DNA from: Paenibacillus_AA sp045062745
Lineage (GTDB): Bacteria; Bacillota; Bacilli; Paenibacillales; NBRC-103111
Direction: 5' to 3'
DNA: 64,000 bases
Assembly: GCF_045062745.1 (NCBI RefSeq)
Contig: NZ_JBJGED010000032.1
Span: 24,543 to 88,542 of the forward strand
In this document: positions 50,943 to 59,749 of the stretch, piece after piece
How the letters are laid out: each line of letters begins with the position of its first letter
How positions within the stretch are numbered: position 1 is the first letter of the stretch
Notes under the pieces: generated by a model
Told to the model about the DNA's origin: nothing
Database searches by the model: none
What the model saw: the letters and a program-made list of their open reading frames with translations, nothing else
Position numbers and translations under genes: made by a program

Positions 50943-51656
50943 ATGACTAAAACTACGGATGAGATCGGGTTCGTCTTTATACACGGAGCGGGCTTGACCC
51001 CTTCCATATGGTCCGGCGTCATTGCCGGGCTGGACAATCCGTGCTTGTTGCTGGAGCATCCGCCGGAGCGGAGAGGGCTGACGCTGAACGACTATGTAGC
51101 TCACATGAAATTGCAGGTTGACGCCTGGGACATCGAGCGGGTCGTGCTCGTCGCGCATTCCCTGGGCGGCGTGCTGGCGCTGAAGCTGGCCGAGGCGCTG
51201 GGGAGCCGGGTTGTCGGCTTCGCCGCGGTAGGCGCGGTGATCCCGAGCCGGGGCGGGTCGTTCCTCTCGACGTTGCCGCTCGCGAAGCGGCTGCTGATGG
51301 GAGCGCTGCTGCGTCTGATTGGCACGAAGCCGCCGGAGCCGGCCATTCGCCAGGGGCTGTGCCACGACTTGACCCAGGCGCAGACGGACGATGTGGTGCG
51401 GGCGTTCGTGCCCGAGTCGATCCGTGTGTACACGGATCGGACGGATGCGCCCCTCCCGGCCGTGCCGAAGCTGTACGTGCAGCTGTCGCAGGACCGCGAA
51501 ATGAACACCGGGCAGCAGGCCCAGATGCGGGACGCCTTGGACGCCCGATTCACGGAGGTGCTGGACAGCGGGCACTTGCCTATGCTCAGTCGGCCCGATG
51601 AACTGCGGGGCGTGCTGGACAAGTTCATGGCCTCCGTTGAGGGCCATGTGGTATGA
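50943..51656 (+). CDS. Alpha/beta hydrolase
   Basis: 237 residues. The oxyanion segment FIHGAGLTP, nucleophile elbow VAHSLGG and C-terminal SGHLPML provide the Ser and His of the triad. The fold is a small esterase- or lactonase-like hydrolase; the substrate is unknown. No signal peptide. AGGAGG lies upstream. The next gene starts 61 bases downstream and may be cotranscribed. Confidence 0.88.
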   Translation: MTKTTDEIGFVFIHGAGLTPSIWSGVIAGLDNPCLLLEHPPERRGLTLNDYVAHMKLQVDAWDIERVVLVAHSLGGVLALKLAEALGSRVVGFAAVGAVIPSRGGSFLSTLPLAKRLLMGALLRLIGTKPPEPAIRQGLCHDLTQAQTDDVVRAFVPESIRVYTDRTDAPLPAVPKLYVQLSQDREMNTGQQAQMRDALDARFTEVLDSGHLPMLSRPDELRGVLDKFMASVEGHVV

Positions 51657-51717
51657 TGGGACCGAGACCCATAAAAAGGAACCCGATACGCAATCAGTAA
51701 AGGAGCCTATGCAAATC

Positions 51718-52125
51718 ATGTCGACGGAGCTTGGAACCAAAGAGAGCCCTTGGAAGCTGAAGACGCCGCCGTTAACGGCCGAATATGAGATGTACCGGGA
51801 CGAGAAGGACGGCAAGCCGATTCTGGTCTGTGTGGTAGGCAAAACGGTCCTGCATTATGATTACCGCTGCCTCGACGATCTGCATGCGATGCTGAAGGCG
51901 CACGGGGACTGGATGGAGCTGGGCAGCGCCGATGAGCAGAAGCCGGCCAAGGAGGGCACGGTCGAAGCCTGGGGCCGGTCCGCGGACAACCCGGTCGGAG
52001 GCTGGTACGGACTGAAGAAAGGATTTCGCGGCCGGTTCGGCATGTATATCCCGCCGCTCATGGAGGCGCTGGGGCTGGCGGAGGTTGAGCACCATCCGCG
52101 CAACAATCGGATGCGGGCGATTTGA
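51718..52125 (+). CDS. Conserved small protein of unknown function (DUF6855-like)
   Basis: 135 residues, no signal peptide. I recall close relatives in Bacillus with the same blocks: GTKESPWKLKTPPLTAEYEMY, WMELGSADEQKPAKEGTVEAWGR in pieces, GWYGLKKGFRGRFGMY and EHHPRNNRMRAI. The strong conservation and many aromatic and basic residues suggest a ligand-binding or nucleic-acid role, but no function is known to me. The start is chosen from spacing to AAAGGAG; an ATG nine bases earlier is possible. Confidence 0.75.
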   Translation: MSTELGTKESPWKLKTPPLTAEYEMYRDEKDGKPILVCVVGKTVLHYDYRCLDDLHAMLKAHGDWMELGSADEQKPAKEGTVEAWGRSADNPVGGWYGLKKGFRGRFGMYIPPLMEALGLAEVEHHPRNNRMRAI

Positions 52126-52142
52126 GATAAGTAGAGATTAGG

Positions 52143-52172
52143 GGAAGGAACTGCGGTTCCTTCTCTTTTTTT
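52143..52172 (+). terminator. Terminator after the small conserved gene
   Basis: GGAAGGAAC pairs with GTTCCTTC around TGCG, followed by TCTTTTTTT. Confidence 0.88.
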
Positions 52173-52199
52173 GTCGACGGATCTATTACTATCGTATGA

Positions 52200-52218
52200 T
52201 GTAATTAACTTGTAATTA
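52200..52218 (+). promoter_or_regulatory. TGTAATTA direct repeat before the third heparinase gene
   Basis: TGTAATTA occurs at 52200-52207 and 52211-52218, an 11-bp pitch, about 95 bases before the start codon. A possible site for a response regulator, with no direct proof. Confidence 0.35.
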
Positions 52219-52311
52219 TGATACTCTGGAACTACGATGCGGCAGCGGAATCTAAACTCACTACTATGAAAGCCCTTACACCTTGCTGCGGTCGAAACAG
52301 TTGGAGGTGGA

Positions 52312-55300
52312 TTGACGGTGCGGAGAAGAGGAAAGTGGCGAGGAGCAGCCGTAGGCTTCCTGATGGGAGCCGTGCTGCTGCAGAGCGCGGCAGGAGCCGC
52401 TTACGGCGATGCGGGATCCGGGACCGGAGGGGGAGTGTCCGGCCTGACCGGATCACAGGAGCCGGCAGCGGAAGTGCAGAGCTACGCGGATCGTTGGGCG
52501 GTCGTCCCGCAAGGACAAGCGGGGCCGACCGTGGACGGCGTCCTGGAGCCGCTGTGGCAGACGGCTTTCCATGCGGACGGGTTCGTGTCGATGTATGACA
52601 ATGCTCCCGTAGAAGCCGATACGGAGCTCTCGCTGATGTACGACCGGGACAATCTCTACGTGGCTCTGAAGGGCTATGCGGCCCCGGGCGGCGGCACGCC
52701 GGAGACGGAGCGGGTCGAGCTGCTGCTCGAGCCGGGCAGCGCGACGGATGCGGTATACCGGCTGGCAGTCCCGATCGTGTCGGGCGGCCGTCCGGTGAAG
52801 ACGGATTGGGGCGGGGCCGTTACGGAGTTGGCCGGCGCCGAAGTGAAGGTCTTGCCGGGCAGCGGGGCATGGACGATGGAAGCACGCATCCCGATCCGAT
52901 CGCTCGGCATCGAGGCGGTGGCTCCCGGCGACCGGTTGCTGTTCAATGCCGTGCGCTACTATGGGATCAACTCCGAGCCGTTCAGCTCGTGGGTGCCGAT
53001 CCGCAGCTCCTACATCAGCGATCAGGGGGCAGACAGCTACGCCTTGGTGGCGCATGTGCTGAACCAGGGACGGCTCGCACCGCTCTACTTCTCGGGAACG
53101 CCTCAGCTGGAGGGCGTGAGCGGAAGTCGGACGGAAGCCTGGCACCCGGAGGGCGCGAGGCTCCTCTACAAGGACACTCAGACAAAGCAGTTCCGCATGC
53201 AAGGGAACGCCATTCATGCCGGGACGGAGCTCCATCTGTATTGGATTTCGCCGGATGGCGTGACGGCCCAGCTGGAGGCGCCGACCATCGAGAAGCTGAA
53301 CGGGGAGACGGCCGTCACCTTCACCCATCCTAAGCCGATGCTCCGCGGACTCTACCGGCTCGTAGCCGGGTTCCGCCAAAGCAACGGCGCCTATAATTAC
53401 TTCGAACTGAGCTTCGACCGGGATGCGCTCCTCGCCGCGGGAGACCGGCTCGCAGTGGAGACGATCCCGACAGGTGAGAAGCAGCCGGTGACGCCGTCGC
53501 CCGCTTCCGAGCAGGTGCAGCGTCTGATGGACCTCATCCCCGAGCGGACCGGGTTTATTTTCACCGGCTTGCCCGAAGATCCGACGCTGCGTCCTTATCA
53601 ATTGTACAATTGGAGCGCCGACAAACCGGATCAGATCGTGTCCAAGTCGACGGGGACCGTCTATCCGAACCCGGCTTATCCGGAGACGAAGCATCTGACC
53701 GCCACGAACAGGCTCGGCCAGGAAGTCGACTATCCATATTACGAAGACAGCGAGGGACTGCGGTATTTCTTTACTTCACATGTGGAATATTTCCAAAAGG
53801 ACTATGCACTCCGGGAGACCGCGAAGCTGGCGGCGACCGATCCGCTGGGCGCAGCGCGCCTCTTGAGCCGGTGGGCGGACGTCTATGCCGGCTACATGCC
53901 GACGAACGACTACTACTGGACGAACTACCCGCTTACGGGCGGCGCTCCGTATCACTATTGGGGCGGCGTCTGGTACCGCTGGTACACCGGCGAGATGACG
54001 AATATGAGCTATCTGATCAACGCTTACCGCGATGTGCGCAAGACGAACGCCTTCGAGCTGTTGAGCCAGGAGCTGGGGTATGATGTGGAAAAGAGGCTTG
54101 TCGAGCAAGTATTCGAGCCGTCGTTCGACTACGTCCGCTCGTTCCCGATTCTGAATCACAATATGGAATATACGACTTGGCTCGGCCTCGTGCGGATGGC
54201 GAGGGCATCCGGGCAGCCGTCCTACATGCATGAAGCGGTGGAGCTGATGCAGGATTTCGCCGCGAACAACTTCCTGTCCGACGGATTCTGGAAGGAAGTG
54301 ACCGTGTCGTACCACAATCAGTCGACCAACGGGCTGCTTCAAAGCATGAACGAAGCGAAGGGCTGGACCGACCCGGCCGGGTACGTCTCTCCGCGCAGCG
54401 GGCAGCGGATTGACGGGCTCGATATGGCGGGCACTTACCCAGCGCTCAAGAATGCGATGATCATGAAGGATGTCGTGGCCTATCCGAACGGCAGCTATGT
54501 GCCGGTCATGGATACGTGGGCGAACGAGAAAACGGCGGCACCGCTCACCGGACTCGGCTCGTATGTGCTTCCCGGCTCGGGTATCACCCGGCTCGCGCAA
54601 GGGTCTGGTACGAATCAGTCGCAGGTTTATCTTAACTTCGTGCCGAAATACGGGCACAATCACTATGATCCGCTGAACCTGACCTTGTTCGCCAAAGGCC
54701 AGGAGCTGCTGCCGGATCTCGGCTACACGCACACGTTCTTCCGAGCCTGGACCGTCTCGTCGCTCGCTCACAACACGGTCGTCGTGGACGGGAAGGACAT
54801 GAGCACGGCCGGTGATGGTAAGCATGGCGGGCAGATTCAGTCCTTCCTGCCTTCGAGCGATGGCGTGCAGATCGTCCGGGCGAGTCAGGACACCGCCTAT
54901 CCGGTCACGGATGCGTACAATCGCGAGGCTTGGTCGATTGGCTTCGACGATACGGCGGATGCGAGCGACGGCTATGTGGTCGATGTGTTCCGCGTTACCG
55001 GCGGGAACCGGCATGAGTATACACTCGGCGGGGATGCGAACCGGGACGGCCGCTTCACGTCTGATCTGCCGCTGCAGCCGTACGGAGAATACCTGCTGCC
55101 GCCGGGGACGCCCGTGACGATGCCGAAGTCGGAGAACGAGACCGGCTCGGCGGGCGGTGAATATTACGCCTACATGTTCGTGCAGGATGTGTCGCGGGCG
55201 GATCTTCCTAGCGACGCCTACAGCTTGACGCTGGAGACGGAAGAGAACGGTACGGAGCAGGCAAAGCTCGCGATCCATGGGTTCATCGACGGCACCGGGA

Positions 55301-56046
55301 CCAATGAAATGTTCATCGGCAAGGCGCCATCGCTCAGGGCGACCCGGTTGTTCGGCACGTCGAAGGACATCAATACCGAAGCAGTAAAATATTGGATGCC
55401 CAAAATGGTCGTGCGCTCGAGCGGAAGCAATCTGACGAACGCGTTCACAAACGTGATGGAGCCGTATAAAGGAGCGGGGCCGAAGATCGAGTCGATCGAG
55501 AAGCTGACGCCGGATCAAGGTGCGCCGGGCGACGTGGCGCTCCGCATCCGCTACGGCAACACGACGGATATCGTGCTCAGCGCCGCGGACCCGACCCGGA
55601 CGATGAAGGTCGGCGATATGGAGCTCAACGGCAAGTACGGCCTGATCCGCCTCGTGGACGGGGCGGTGACGAAGATGCTGCTGTCTGAAGGGACGCTGCT
55701 CCGCAAGGGCGCGGATTCCGTCACCGGCGCCGGCGTCGTGCAGGGCACGGTCACAGACGTGCTGCGCAAAGTCGAAGGCGACCCCGTGGACGCCCTAGTG
55801 ACAACGGCGGCGGTGCCGGCCGAGCTGATCGGGCGTACGGTCGTCGTCGACCATCCGGATGGCAAGACGCACGGGTACACGATCGGCGACATCCGCCAGG
55901 AGGGCGGGAAGACGTGGATCGTGCTCGCGGGCAGCGATCCGGGCTGGGACGTGCTGGCCGACGGGACCTCGCGGATGACCTCGTATCCGTTCGTCGGGTG
56001 GCAAGGCCCTAACACGTTCCGTATCGGGAATGTGAACGTGCGGTAA
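52312..56046 (+). CDS. Secreted heparinase II/III-family protein with CBM9-like domain
   Basis: 1244 residues. TTG start after GGAGGTGGA, then a signal peptide (about 1-35, ending GAAYG). Residues about 55-250 form a CBM9-like beta sandwich (PTVDGVLEPLWQTA, SLMYDRDNLYVALKG, WTMEARIPIRSLG). An alpha/alpha region is at about 430-770. The heparinase II/III beta domain has YGHNHYDPLNLTLFAKG and SSLAHNTVVVDGKDM. C-terminal beta domains follow. It should bind and eliminate uronate-containing polysaccharide outside the cell. The codon use is GC-rich like its neighbours. Exact substrate unknown. Confidence 0.87.
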   Translation: MTVRRRGKWRGAAVGFLMGAVLLQSAAGAAYGDAGSGTGGGVSGLTGSQEPAAEVQSYADRWAVVPQGQAGPTVDGVLEPLWQTAFHADGFVSMYDNAPVEADTELSLMYDRDNLYVALKGYAAPGGGTPETERVELLLEPGSATDAVYRLAVPIVSGGRPVKTDWGGAVTELAGAEVKVLPGSGAWTMEARIPIRSLGIEAVAPGDRLLFNAVRYYGINSEPFSSWVPIRSSYISDQGADSYALVAHVLNQGRLAPLYFSGTPQLEGVSGSRTEAWHPEGARLLYKDTQTKQFRMQGNAIHAGTELHLYWISPDGVTAQLEAPTIEKLNGETAVTFTHPKPMLRGLYRLVAGFRQSNGAYNYFELSFDRDALLAAGDRLAVETIPTGEKQPVTPSPASEQVQRLMDLIPERTGFIFTGLPEDPTLRPYQLYNWSADKPDQIVSKSTGTVYPNPAYPETKHLTATNRLGQEVDYPYYEDSEGLRYFFTSHVEYFQKDYALRETAKLAATDPLGAARLLSRWADVYAGYMPTNDYYWTNYPLTGGAPYHYWGGVWYRWYTGEMTNMSYLINAYRDVRKTNAFELLSQELGYDVEKRLVEQVFEPSFDYVRSFPILNHNMEYTTWLGLVRMARASGQPSYMHEAVELMQDFAANNFLSDGFWKEVTVSYHNQSTNGLLQSMNEAKGWTDPAGYVSPRSGQRIDGLDMAGTYPALKNAMIMKDVVAYPNGSYVPVMDTWANEKTAAPLTGLGSYVLPGSGITRLAQGSGTNQSQVYLNFVPKYGHNHYDPLNLTLFAKGQELLPDLGYTHTFFRAWTVSSLAHNTVVVDGKDMSTAGDGKHGGQIQSFLPSSDGVQIVRASQDTAYPVTDAYNREAWSIGFDDTADASDGYVVDVFRVTGGNRHEYTLGGDANRDGRFTSDLPLQPYGEYLLPPGTPVTMPKSENETGSAGGEYYAYMFVQDVSRADLPSDAYSLTLETEENGTEQAKLAIHGFIDGTGTNEMFIGKAPSLRATRLFGTSKDINTEAVKYWMPKMVVRSSGSNLTNAFTNVMEPYKGAGPKIESIEKLTPDQGAPGDVALRIRYGNTTDIVLSAADPTRTMKVGDMELNGKYGLIRLVDGAVTKMLLSEGTLLRKGADSVTGAGVVQGTVTDVLRKVEGDPVDALVTTAAVPAELIGRTVVVDHPDGKTHGYTIGDIRQEGGKTWIVLAGSDPGWDVLADGTSRMTSYPFVGWQGPNTFRIGNVNVR

Positions 56047-56059
56047 GGATTCTATGTAG

Positions 56060-56098
56060 AAAAACTCCAACATCCCTTGTGGGTGTTGGAGTTTTTGT
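56060..56098 (+). terminator. Strong terminator of the third heparinase gene
   Basis: AAAAACTCCAACA-CCC pairs with GGG-TGTTGGAGTTTTT; the downstream side ends in TTTTTGTT. Confidence 0.92.
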
Positions 56099-56116
56099 TG
56101 AGTAGGTGTCGGCGTA

Positions 56117-56304
56117 AATAGATGAAAAAAGATCATCTATTCTTTGGTTGGAGCGGCCCGGCAGGGAAATAGATGATCTTTTGTCATCTAATCGCTTAAA
56201 AAGCTCAAAATCCATTGCGCTTTCCACCAATAGATGAAAGTTTTTCCTTTATTTGATCGGAAGAAGCGGGATTCGGGGAAATAAATGAAAAATTTTCTTT
56301 TAAT
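56117..56304. repeat. Four 25-nt palindromic boxes (AATAGATGA type)
   Basis: Boxes start at 56117, 56168, 56229 and 56280. Each is a 9-base arm, 7-base loop and 9-base arm. The first has perfect arms AATAGATGA and TCATCTATT; the others have decayed by one to a few bases. Gaps are 26, 36 and 26 nt. The first and third gaps share GC-rich sequence (AGCGG). The whole 280-base gap before the oxidoreductase stop contains nothing else. Confidence 0.75.
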
Positions 56305-56328
56305 ACTGTAGCGGTCTCGATTAACCGG

Positions 56329-57444
56329 TTAAATATACCCGCTCTTCGTATCGAAGATCGCGGGATCCAGCTTGTCTCCGTGCACGAACGTCGTCGTGAG
56401 CGCCACGCGCTTGCCGGTCTCCGCCGACCGATAGGCGGCGAACATAATTTCGTGCACGTGCAGCTGCTGCCGGGCGGATTGCACGGGCTGCACGCCGCTT
56501 CGCATGCAGCGCACGAAGTGCGCGATCGGGCTCTCCTGCTGAGCCGAGGCGAGCTGGGCGGTGGGGGCGTAGCAGTCGGCGAGTCCCCGCCATCTCACCG
56601 GCTCGGCGCCGGGAATCGGCTGCCCCGGGGAGTGGAGCACGACCGGGAAGCCGCTGTCGTTCCAGGCCAGCGTCCCCTTGCGGCCGTAGATCAAGGTGTT
56701 GTTCAGTTTGAACGACAACCCCCATAGCGTGCGAAGCACGGCTTGCTGTCCGCCGGCGAACCCGAGGAGGACGGTGACATTGTCGTCCACGTCGCTCAAC
56801 ACGCGCTTGCCGTCGCCGACGATGCGCCGCGGGATGAGCGTGCCGGCCTCGGCCATGACGCTGACGGCCGGGCCTAGCAGGGCGACGAGCCTACTGACCG
56901 CGTACACGAGGCAATCGAGCACGGCGCCGCCGTGGGAGACGGACCGGTCGTAGTACCAGTTGTCCCGCCAGGGGCCGGGTAGGGACAGCTGGGATTCGGC
57001 CCCGGTAATTTTGCCGAGGTAGCGCTCGTCCACGTACGAGGCGGCGGTGAGCAGCGACGGGTGCATGTCATACGGCAAGCTCATGAAGACGACACCCGCC
57101 GCTTCGGCCTGCTCGACCATGCGGCGGCACTCCTCGAACGAGGTCGCCATCGGCTTCTCGTTCATCACGTGCAGCCCGCGCTCGAACGCCGCCAGCGCCG
57201 GCTCGGCGTGCACGGAATGCGGCGTCGCCACGACGACGCCGTCGAGCTCTTCCGCGTCCATCATGACGCGGTAGTCGTCGTACCAGCGCGGGACGCCGAC
57301 CTGCTCGGCCTTCAGCCGGGCAGAATCCAGGCTCCGCGCGCATGTCGCCACGAACCGTACGCCGTCCAGCCGGGCGGCCTGCTCGAAGTACCGGTTGCTC
57401 ACGTGGCCGCTTCCGATCATGCCTAATCGAATGGGTTGCGTCAT
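56329..57444 (-). CDS. Gfo/Idh/MocA-family NAD(P)-dependent oxidoreductase
   Basis: 371 residues. The Rossmann motif is GMIGSGHVSNRYF, and the family signature MNEKPMATSFEECRRM contains the catalytic EKP Lys. The C-terminal alpha/beta dimer domain is complete (GGAVLDCLVYAVSRLVALLG in blocks). These enzymes oxidise or epimerise sugars, inositols or sugar acids. Standing between a heparinase-like enzyme and a sugar ABC importer, it probably handles the released sugars. AGGAGGG precedes the ATG. Confidence 0.92.
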   Translation of the reverse strand: MTQPIRLGMIGSGHVSNRYFEQAARLDGVRFVATCARSLDSARLKAEQVGVPRWYDDYRVMMDAEELDGVVVATPHSVHAEPALAAFERGLHVMNEKPMATSFEECRRMVEQAEAAGVVFMSLPYDMHPSLLTAASYVDERYLGKITGAESQLSLPGPWRDNWYYDRSVSHGGAVLDCLVYAVSRLVALLGPAVSVMAEAGTLIPRRIVGDGKRVLSDVDDNVTVLLGFAGGQQAVLRTLWGLSFKLNNTLIYGRKGTLAWNDSGFPVVLHSPGQPIPGAEPVRWRGLADCYAPTAQLASAQQESPIAHFVRCMRSGVQPVQSARQQLHVHEIMFAAYRSAETGKRVALTTTFVHGDKLDPAIFDTKSGYI

Positions 57445-57539
57445 GGGGCCCTCCTACAATGGCATTCCTTTCCTGCAATCTACCATGTGAGGGAAGGGAT
57501 CGTCAACGGAGCTTGTTCGTGTAAGGCCTCGGACCCGTG

Positions 57540-57722
57540 CAATTCGATTTTGCCTAACTGGAGAGGGAACAACTCGGGATTGAGACCTGCAATTTGATTT
57601 TGGCTACTTAGAGCCCGGGTTTACAAGATGCGTGTTCGAAATACATGCTCCAATTCGTCAAAATCGAACTATAGGCGCAACCACCCAACGCCATGCACGC
57701 GCAATTAGGCAAAATCTAACTA
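57540..57722 (+). repeat. Four-box inverted element, copy 2
   Basis: 25-nt boxes start at 57540, 57590, 57647 and 57698. The first two are forward (CAATTCGATTTTGCC, CAATTTGATTTTGGC). The last two are reversed (minus strand TAGTTCGATTTTGAC, TAGTTAGATTTTGCC). Gaps are 25, 32 and 26 nt. Same family and order as 17448-17631. The 380-base gap holds no gene. Confidence 0.75.
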
Positions 57723-57760
57723 CATATGCAAACCATGAAGAACAACCCTTTGACAACAAA

Positions 57761-57792
57761 ATAAGCCATACTCCTCTTGGAGTAAGGCTTAT
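57761..57792 (-). terminator. Terminator of the sugar ABC operon
   Basis: ATAAGCC and ACTC pair with GAGT and GGCTTAT. The minus-strand tail reads TTTGTTGTC. Confidence 0.8.
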
Positions 57793-57826
57793 CGGCTCAC
57801 AAGCTGTCGGTACCTGCCGGCTAGAA

Positions 57827-58705
57827 TTACCCTTTCACCGCTCCGGCTGTCATGCCTTTCATAATCTGCTCCTGGAACATCAGGAACACGACGATGGTCG
57901 GAATGACGGCGATCGTCATGGCCGCCATCGTCAGCTTGTAGTCGGTCGAGTAGCCCGTGGCGAACACAGATAGGCTGAGCGGCACCGTCTTCAGCGCCGG
58001 CTTGCTGATGAAGATAAGCGAGAAGGCAAAGTCGTTCCAGAACCGCAGGAACGCCAGGATCGCGACCGTGGACAGCGCCGGGAGGCTGAGCGGCAGCATC
58101 ATGCGGAAGAAGATGCCCCAGTAGCCGGTGCCGTCGATCAGCGCGGCTTCCTCGACTTCCTTCGGCACCGAAGTCATATAGGCGGCGATCACGAAAATCG
58201 CGAGCGGCAGCTCGAAAGCGGTATAGGGCAGGATGAGCGCCCAGTACGTATCGAGGAGCGAGACTTTCTTCAGCATGATGAACAGCGGCACAAGGGTACT
58301 GTGGATCGGGATGAGCATGCCGAGAAGGAACAGACCCATGAAGAACGCCTTGAGCCGAAACTCGAAACGGGCGAGCACGTACGCGGCTAGTGCGCCCAGC
58401 AGCAGCGTGAGGATCATGGCGCCGATCGTTACGATTGTCGAGTTGATCAGCGAGGTGCCCATCTTGGACACCTCCCAGGCACGGGAGAGATTCTCCCAAT
58501 GCCACACCTGCGGCAGCGAGAACGGATGTGAATCGAATTCGTCGTTGGACTTGAATGCGCTGGTGAGTAGCCAGAACAGCGGGTACAGGGTGACGAGGGC
58601 ATACAGCGCCAGCAGCACGTTGATCAATCCCCGTTTCCAGCTAACCTTGGCAGAGACGGCGCCGGGGGCAAGGGCCGTTCTTTTTTGTGAAAGTGAATGG
58701 GCCAT
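57827..58705 (-). CDS. Carbohydrate ABC transporter permease (MalG type)
   Basis: 292 residues, six membrane helices. The EAA loop EEAALIDGTGYWGIFFRMMLPLS in two blocks contacts the ATPase. DSHPFSLPQVWHWENLSRAW after helix one is typical of MalG-like subunits. It lies 18 bases behind the first permease gene. No ATPase gene is present in the window, so the importer probably uses a shared MsmX-type ATPase encoded elsewhere. Confidence 0.94.
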   Translation of the reverse strand: MAHSLSQKRTALAPGAVSAKVSWKRGLINVLLALYALVTLYPLFWLLTSAFKSNDEFDSHPFSLPQVWHWENLSRAWEVSKMGTSLINSTIVTIGAMILTLLLGALAAYVLARFEFRLKAFFMGLFLLGMLIPIHSTLVPLFIMLKKVSLLDTYWALILPYTAFELPLAIFVIAAYMTSVPKEVEEAALIDGTGYWGIFFRMMLPLSLPALSTVAILAFLRFWNDFAFSLIFISKPALKTVPLSLSVFATGYSTDYKLTMAAMTIAVIPTIVVFLMFQEQIMKGMTAGAVKG

Positions 58706-58723
58706 TGTCGATCGGCTCCTTTC

Positions 58724-59599
58724 CTAACGGTAGTCTCGTTTCATGAGAAATTGGCTGCCGGCGATGAGTATCAGACTGAGGATGATGATCGCGGTCGACA
58801 CCGCGCTGCCGTACCCAAACCGGTACACGTTGAACGTGCTGTTGTACATATAGGAGGCGAGCAGCTCGGTGCTGTGCGCCGGGCCGCCTCCCGTCATCAC
58901 GTAGATCAGGTCGAACGCCTTCAGGCTGCCGGAGATGCAGAGCACGATGACGACCTTGATCGTATCCCAGATCATCGGGAGCGTGATCGTGAACAGCTTG
59001 CGCACCGGCTTTACCCCGTCGATGAGGGCGGCATCGTTGATTTCGGGTGAAATATTTTGCAGGGCGGCGATAAAAATAATCAGATAAGGCCCGATATAGT
59101 TCCAGATAATCGGCACCATCAGCGCGTACATGGAGACGCTCGGATCGGACAGCCAAGCCTTCTTCAGCATATCGAGGCCGACGGTATCGAGCACGAAGTT
59201 CAGGATCCCGATCTGCGGGTGGTAGATGTAGCCCCAGATGATCCCGACCACGACCGACGACAGGACCATCGGCATGAACACGGACGCCCGGACCGCGCGC
59301 TGGAACCACGAGGTGCGGGTGAGCAGCAGCGCCAGGATCATCGCGATCGGCACTTGGCCGAAGACGGAGGCGGCGACGACGAGCATGTTGTTCTTGAAGG
59401 CGCCCCAGAAAATCGAATCCTGCAGCACCTCCTTATAGTTGTCCAGCCCGATGAACTTCGCCGCCCCGATCCCCTTCCAGTCGAAGAAGCCGTAGTAAGC
59501 GGACCAGAAGATGGGCACGATGACGAAGAAGACATAGAGCAGGAGCGCCGGAGTCAGTCCGATGGTCAGGAAGCTTCTTAGGCGTGCGGTCTTGGTCAT
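58724..59599 (-). CDS. Carbohydrate ABC transporter permease (MalF type)
   Basis: 291 residues from ATG 59599, with AAGGAGG upstream. Six membrane helices, the first being LTPALLLYVFFVIVPIFW. The EAA loop is NDAALIDGVKPVRKLFTITLPM. It forms the channel with the MalG-type partner. It follows the binding-protein gene by 150 bases of strongly folded RNA, an arrangement that usually keeps binding-protein mRNA more abundant. Confidence 0.94.
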   Translation of the reverse strand: MTKTARLRSFLTIGLTPALLLYVFFVIVPIFWSAYYGFFDWKGIGAAKFIGLDNYKEVLQDSIFWGAFKNNMLVVAASVFGQVPIAMILALLLTRTSWFQRAVRASVFMPMVLSSVVVGIIWGYIYHPQIGILNFVLDTVGLDMLKKAWLSDPSVSMYALMVPIIWNYIGPYLIIFIAALQNISPEINDAALIDGVKPVRKLFTITLPMIWDTIKVVIVLCISGSLKAFDLIYVMTGGGPAHSTELLASYMYNSTFNVYRFGYGSAVSTAIIILSLILIAGSQFLMKRDYR

Positions 59600-59636
59600 G
59601 GGAATCCTCCTTGTTGCGACAAAATGTTTCTGGGGA

Positions 59637-59733
59637 CCCACAAAGGGGCTCTGCCCTGGAATAAGCTACAGAGCATCACTTCACTTTGTGGGGAATAAGA
59701 GAGGATTCCAGCCCCCGAGAAGAAGACTGGAAT
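59637..59733 (-). other. Intercistronic hairpins between binding-protein and permease genes
   Basis: CCCACAAAG (59637-59645) pairs with CTTTGTGGG (59684-59692), with CTCTG/CAGAG nested inside. GATTCCAG and CTGGAATC (about 59703-59733) form a second stem. They lie inside one operon without a clear T tract on the minus strand, so they probably stabilise the upstream message or partly terminate. Confidence 0.6.
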
Positions 59734-59749
59734 CGCGGTGCTGCTAGTA

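Noticed and set aside
53776..55518. A 580-codon minus-strand frame inside the third heparinase gene.
   Set aside because: Opposite-strand shadow with biased composition; the plus-strand protein has clear domains and a signal peptide.
56117..56304. Possible tandem operator array for the neighbouring oxidoreductase gene.
   Set aside because: It lies at the 3' end of that gene and after a terminator of the other, so promoter function is unlikely; classed as a repeat element.
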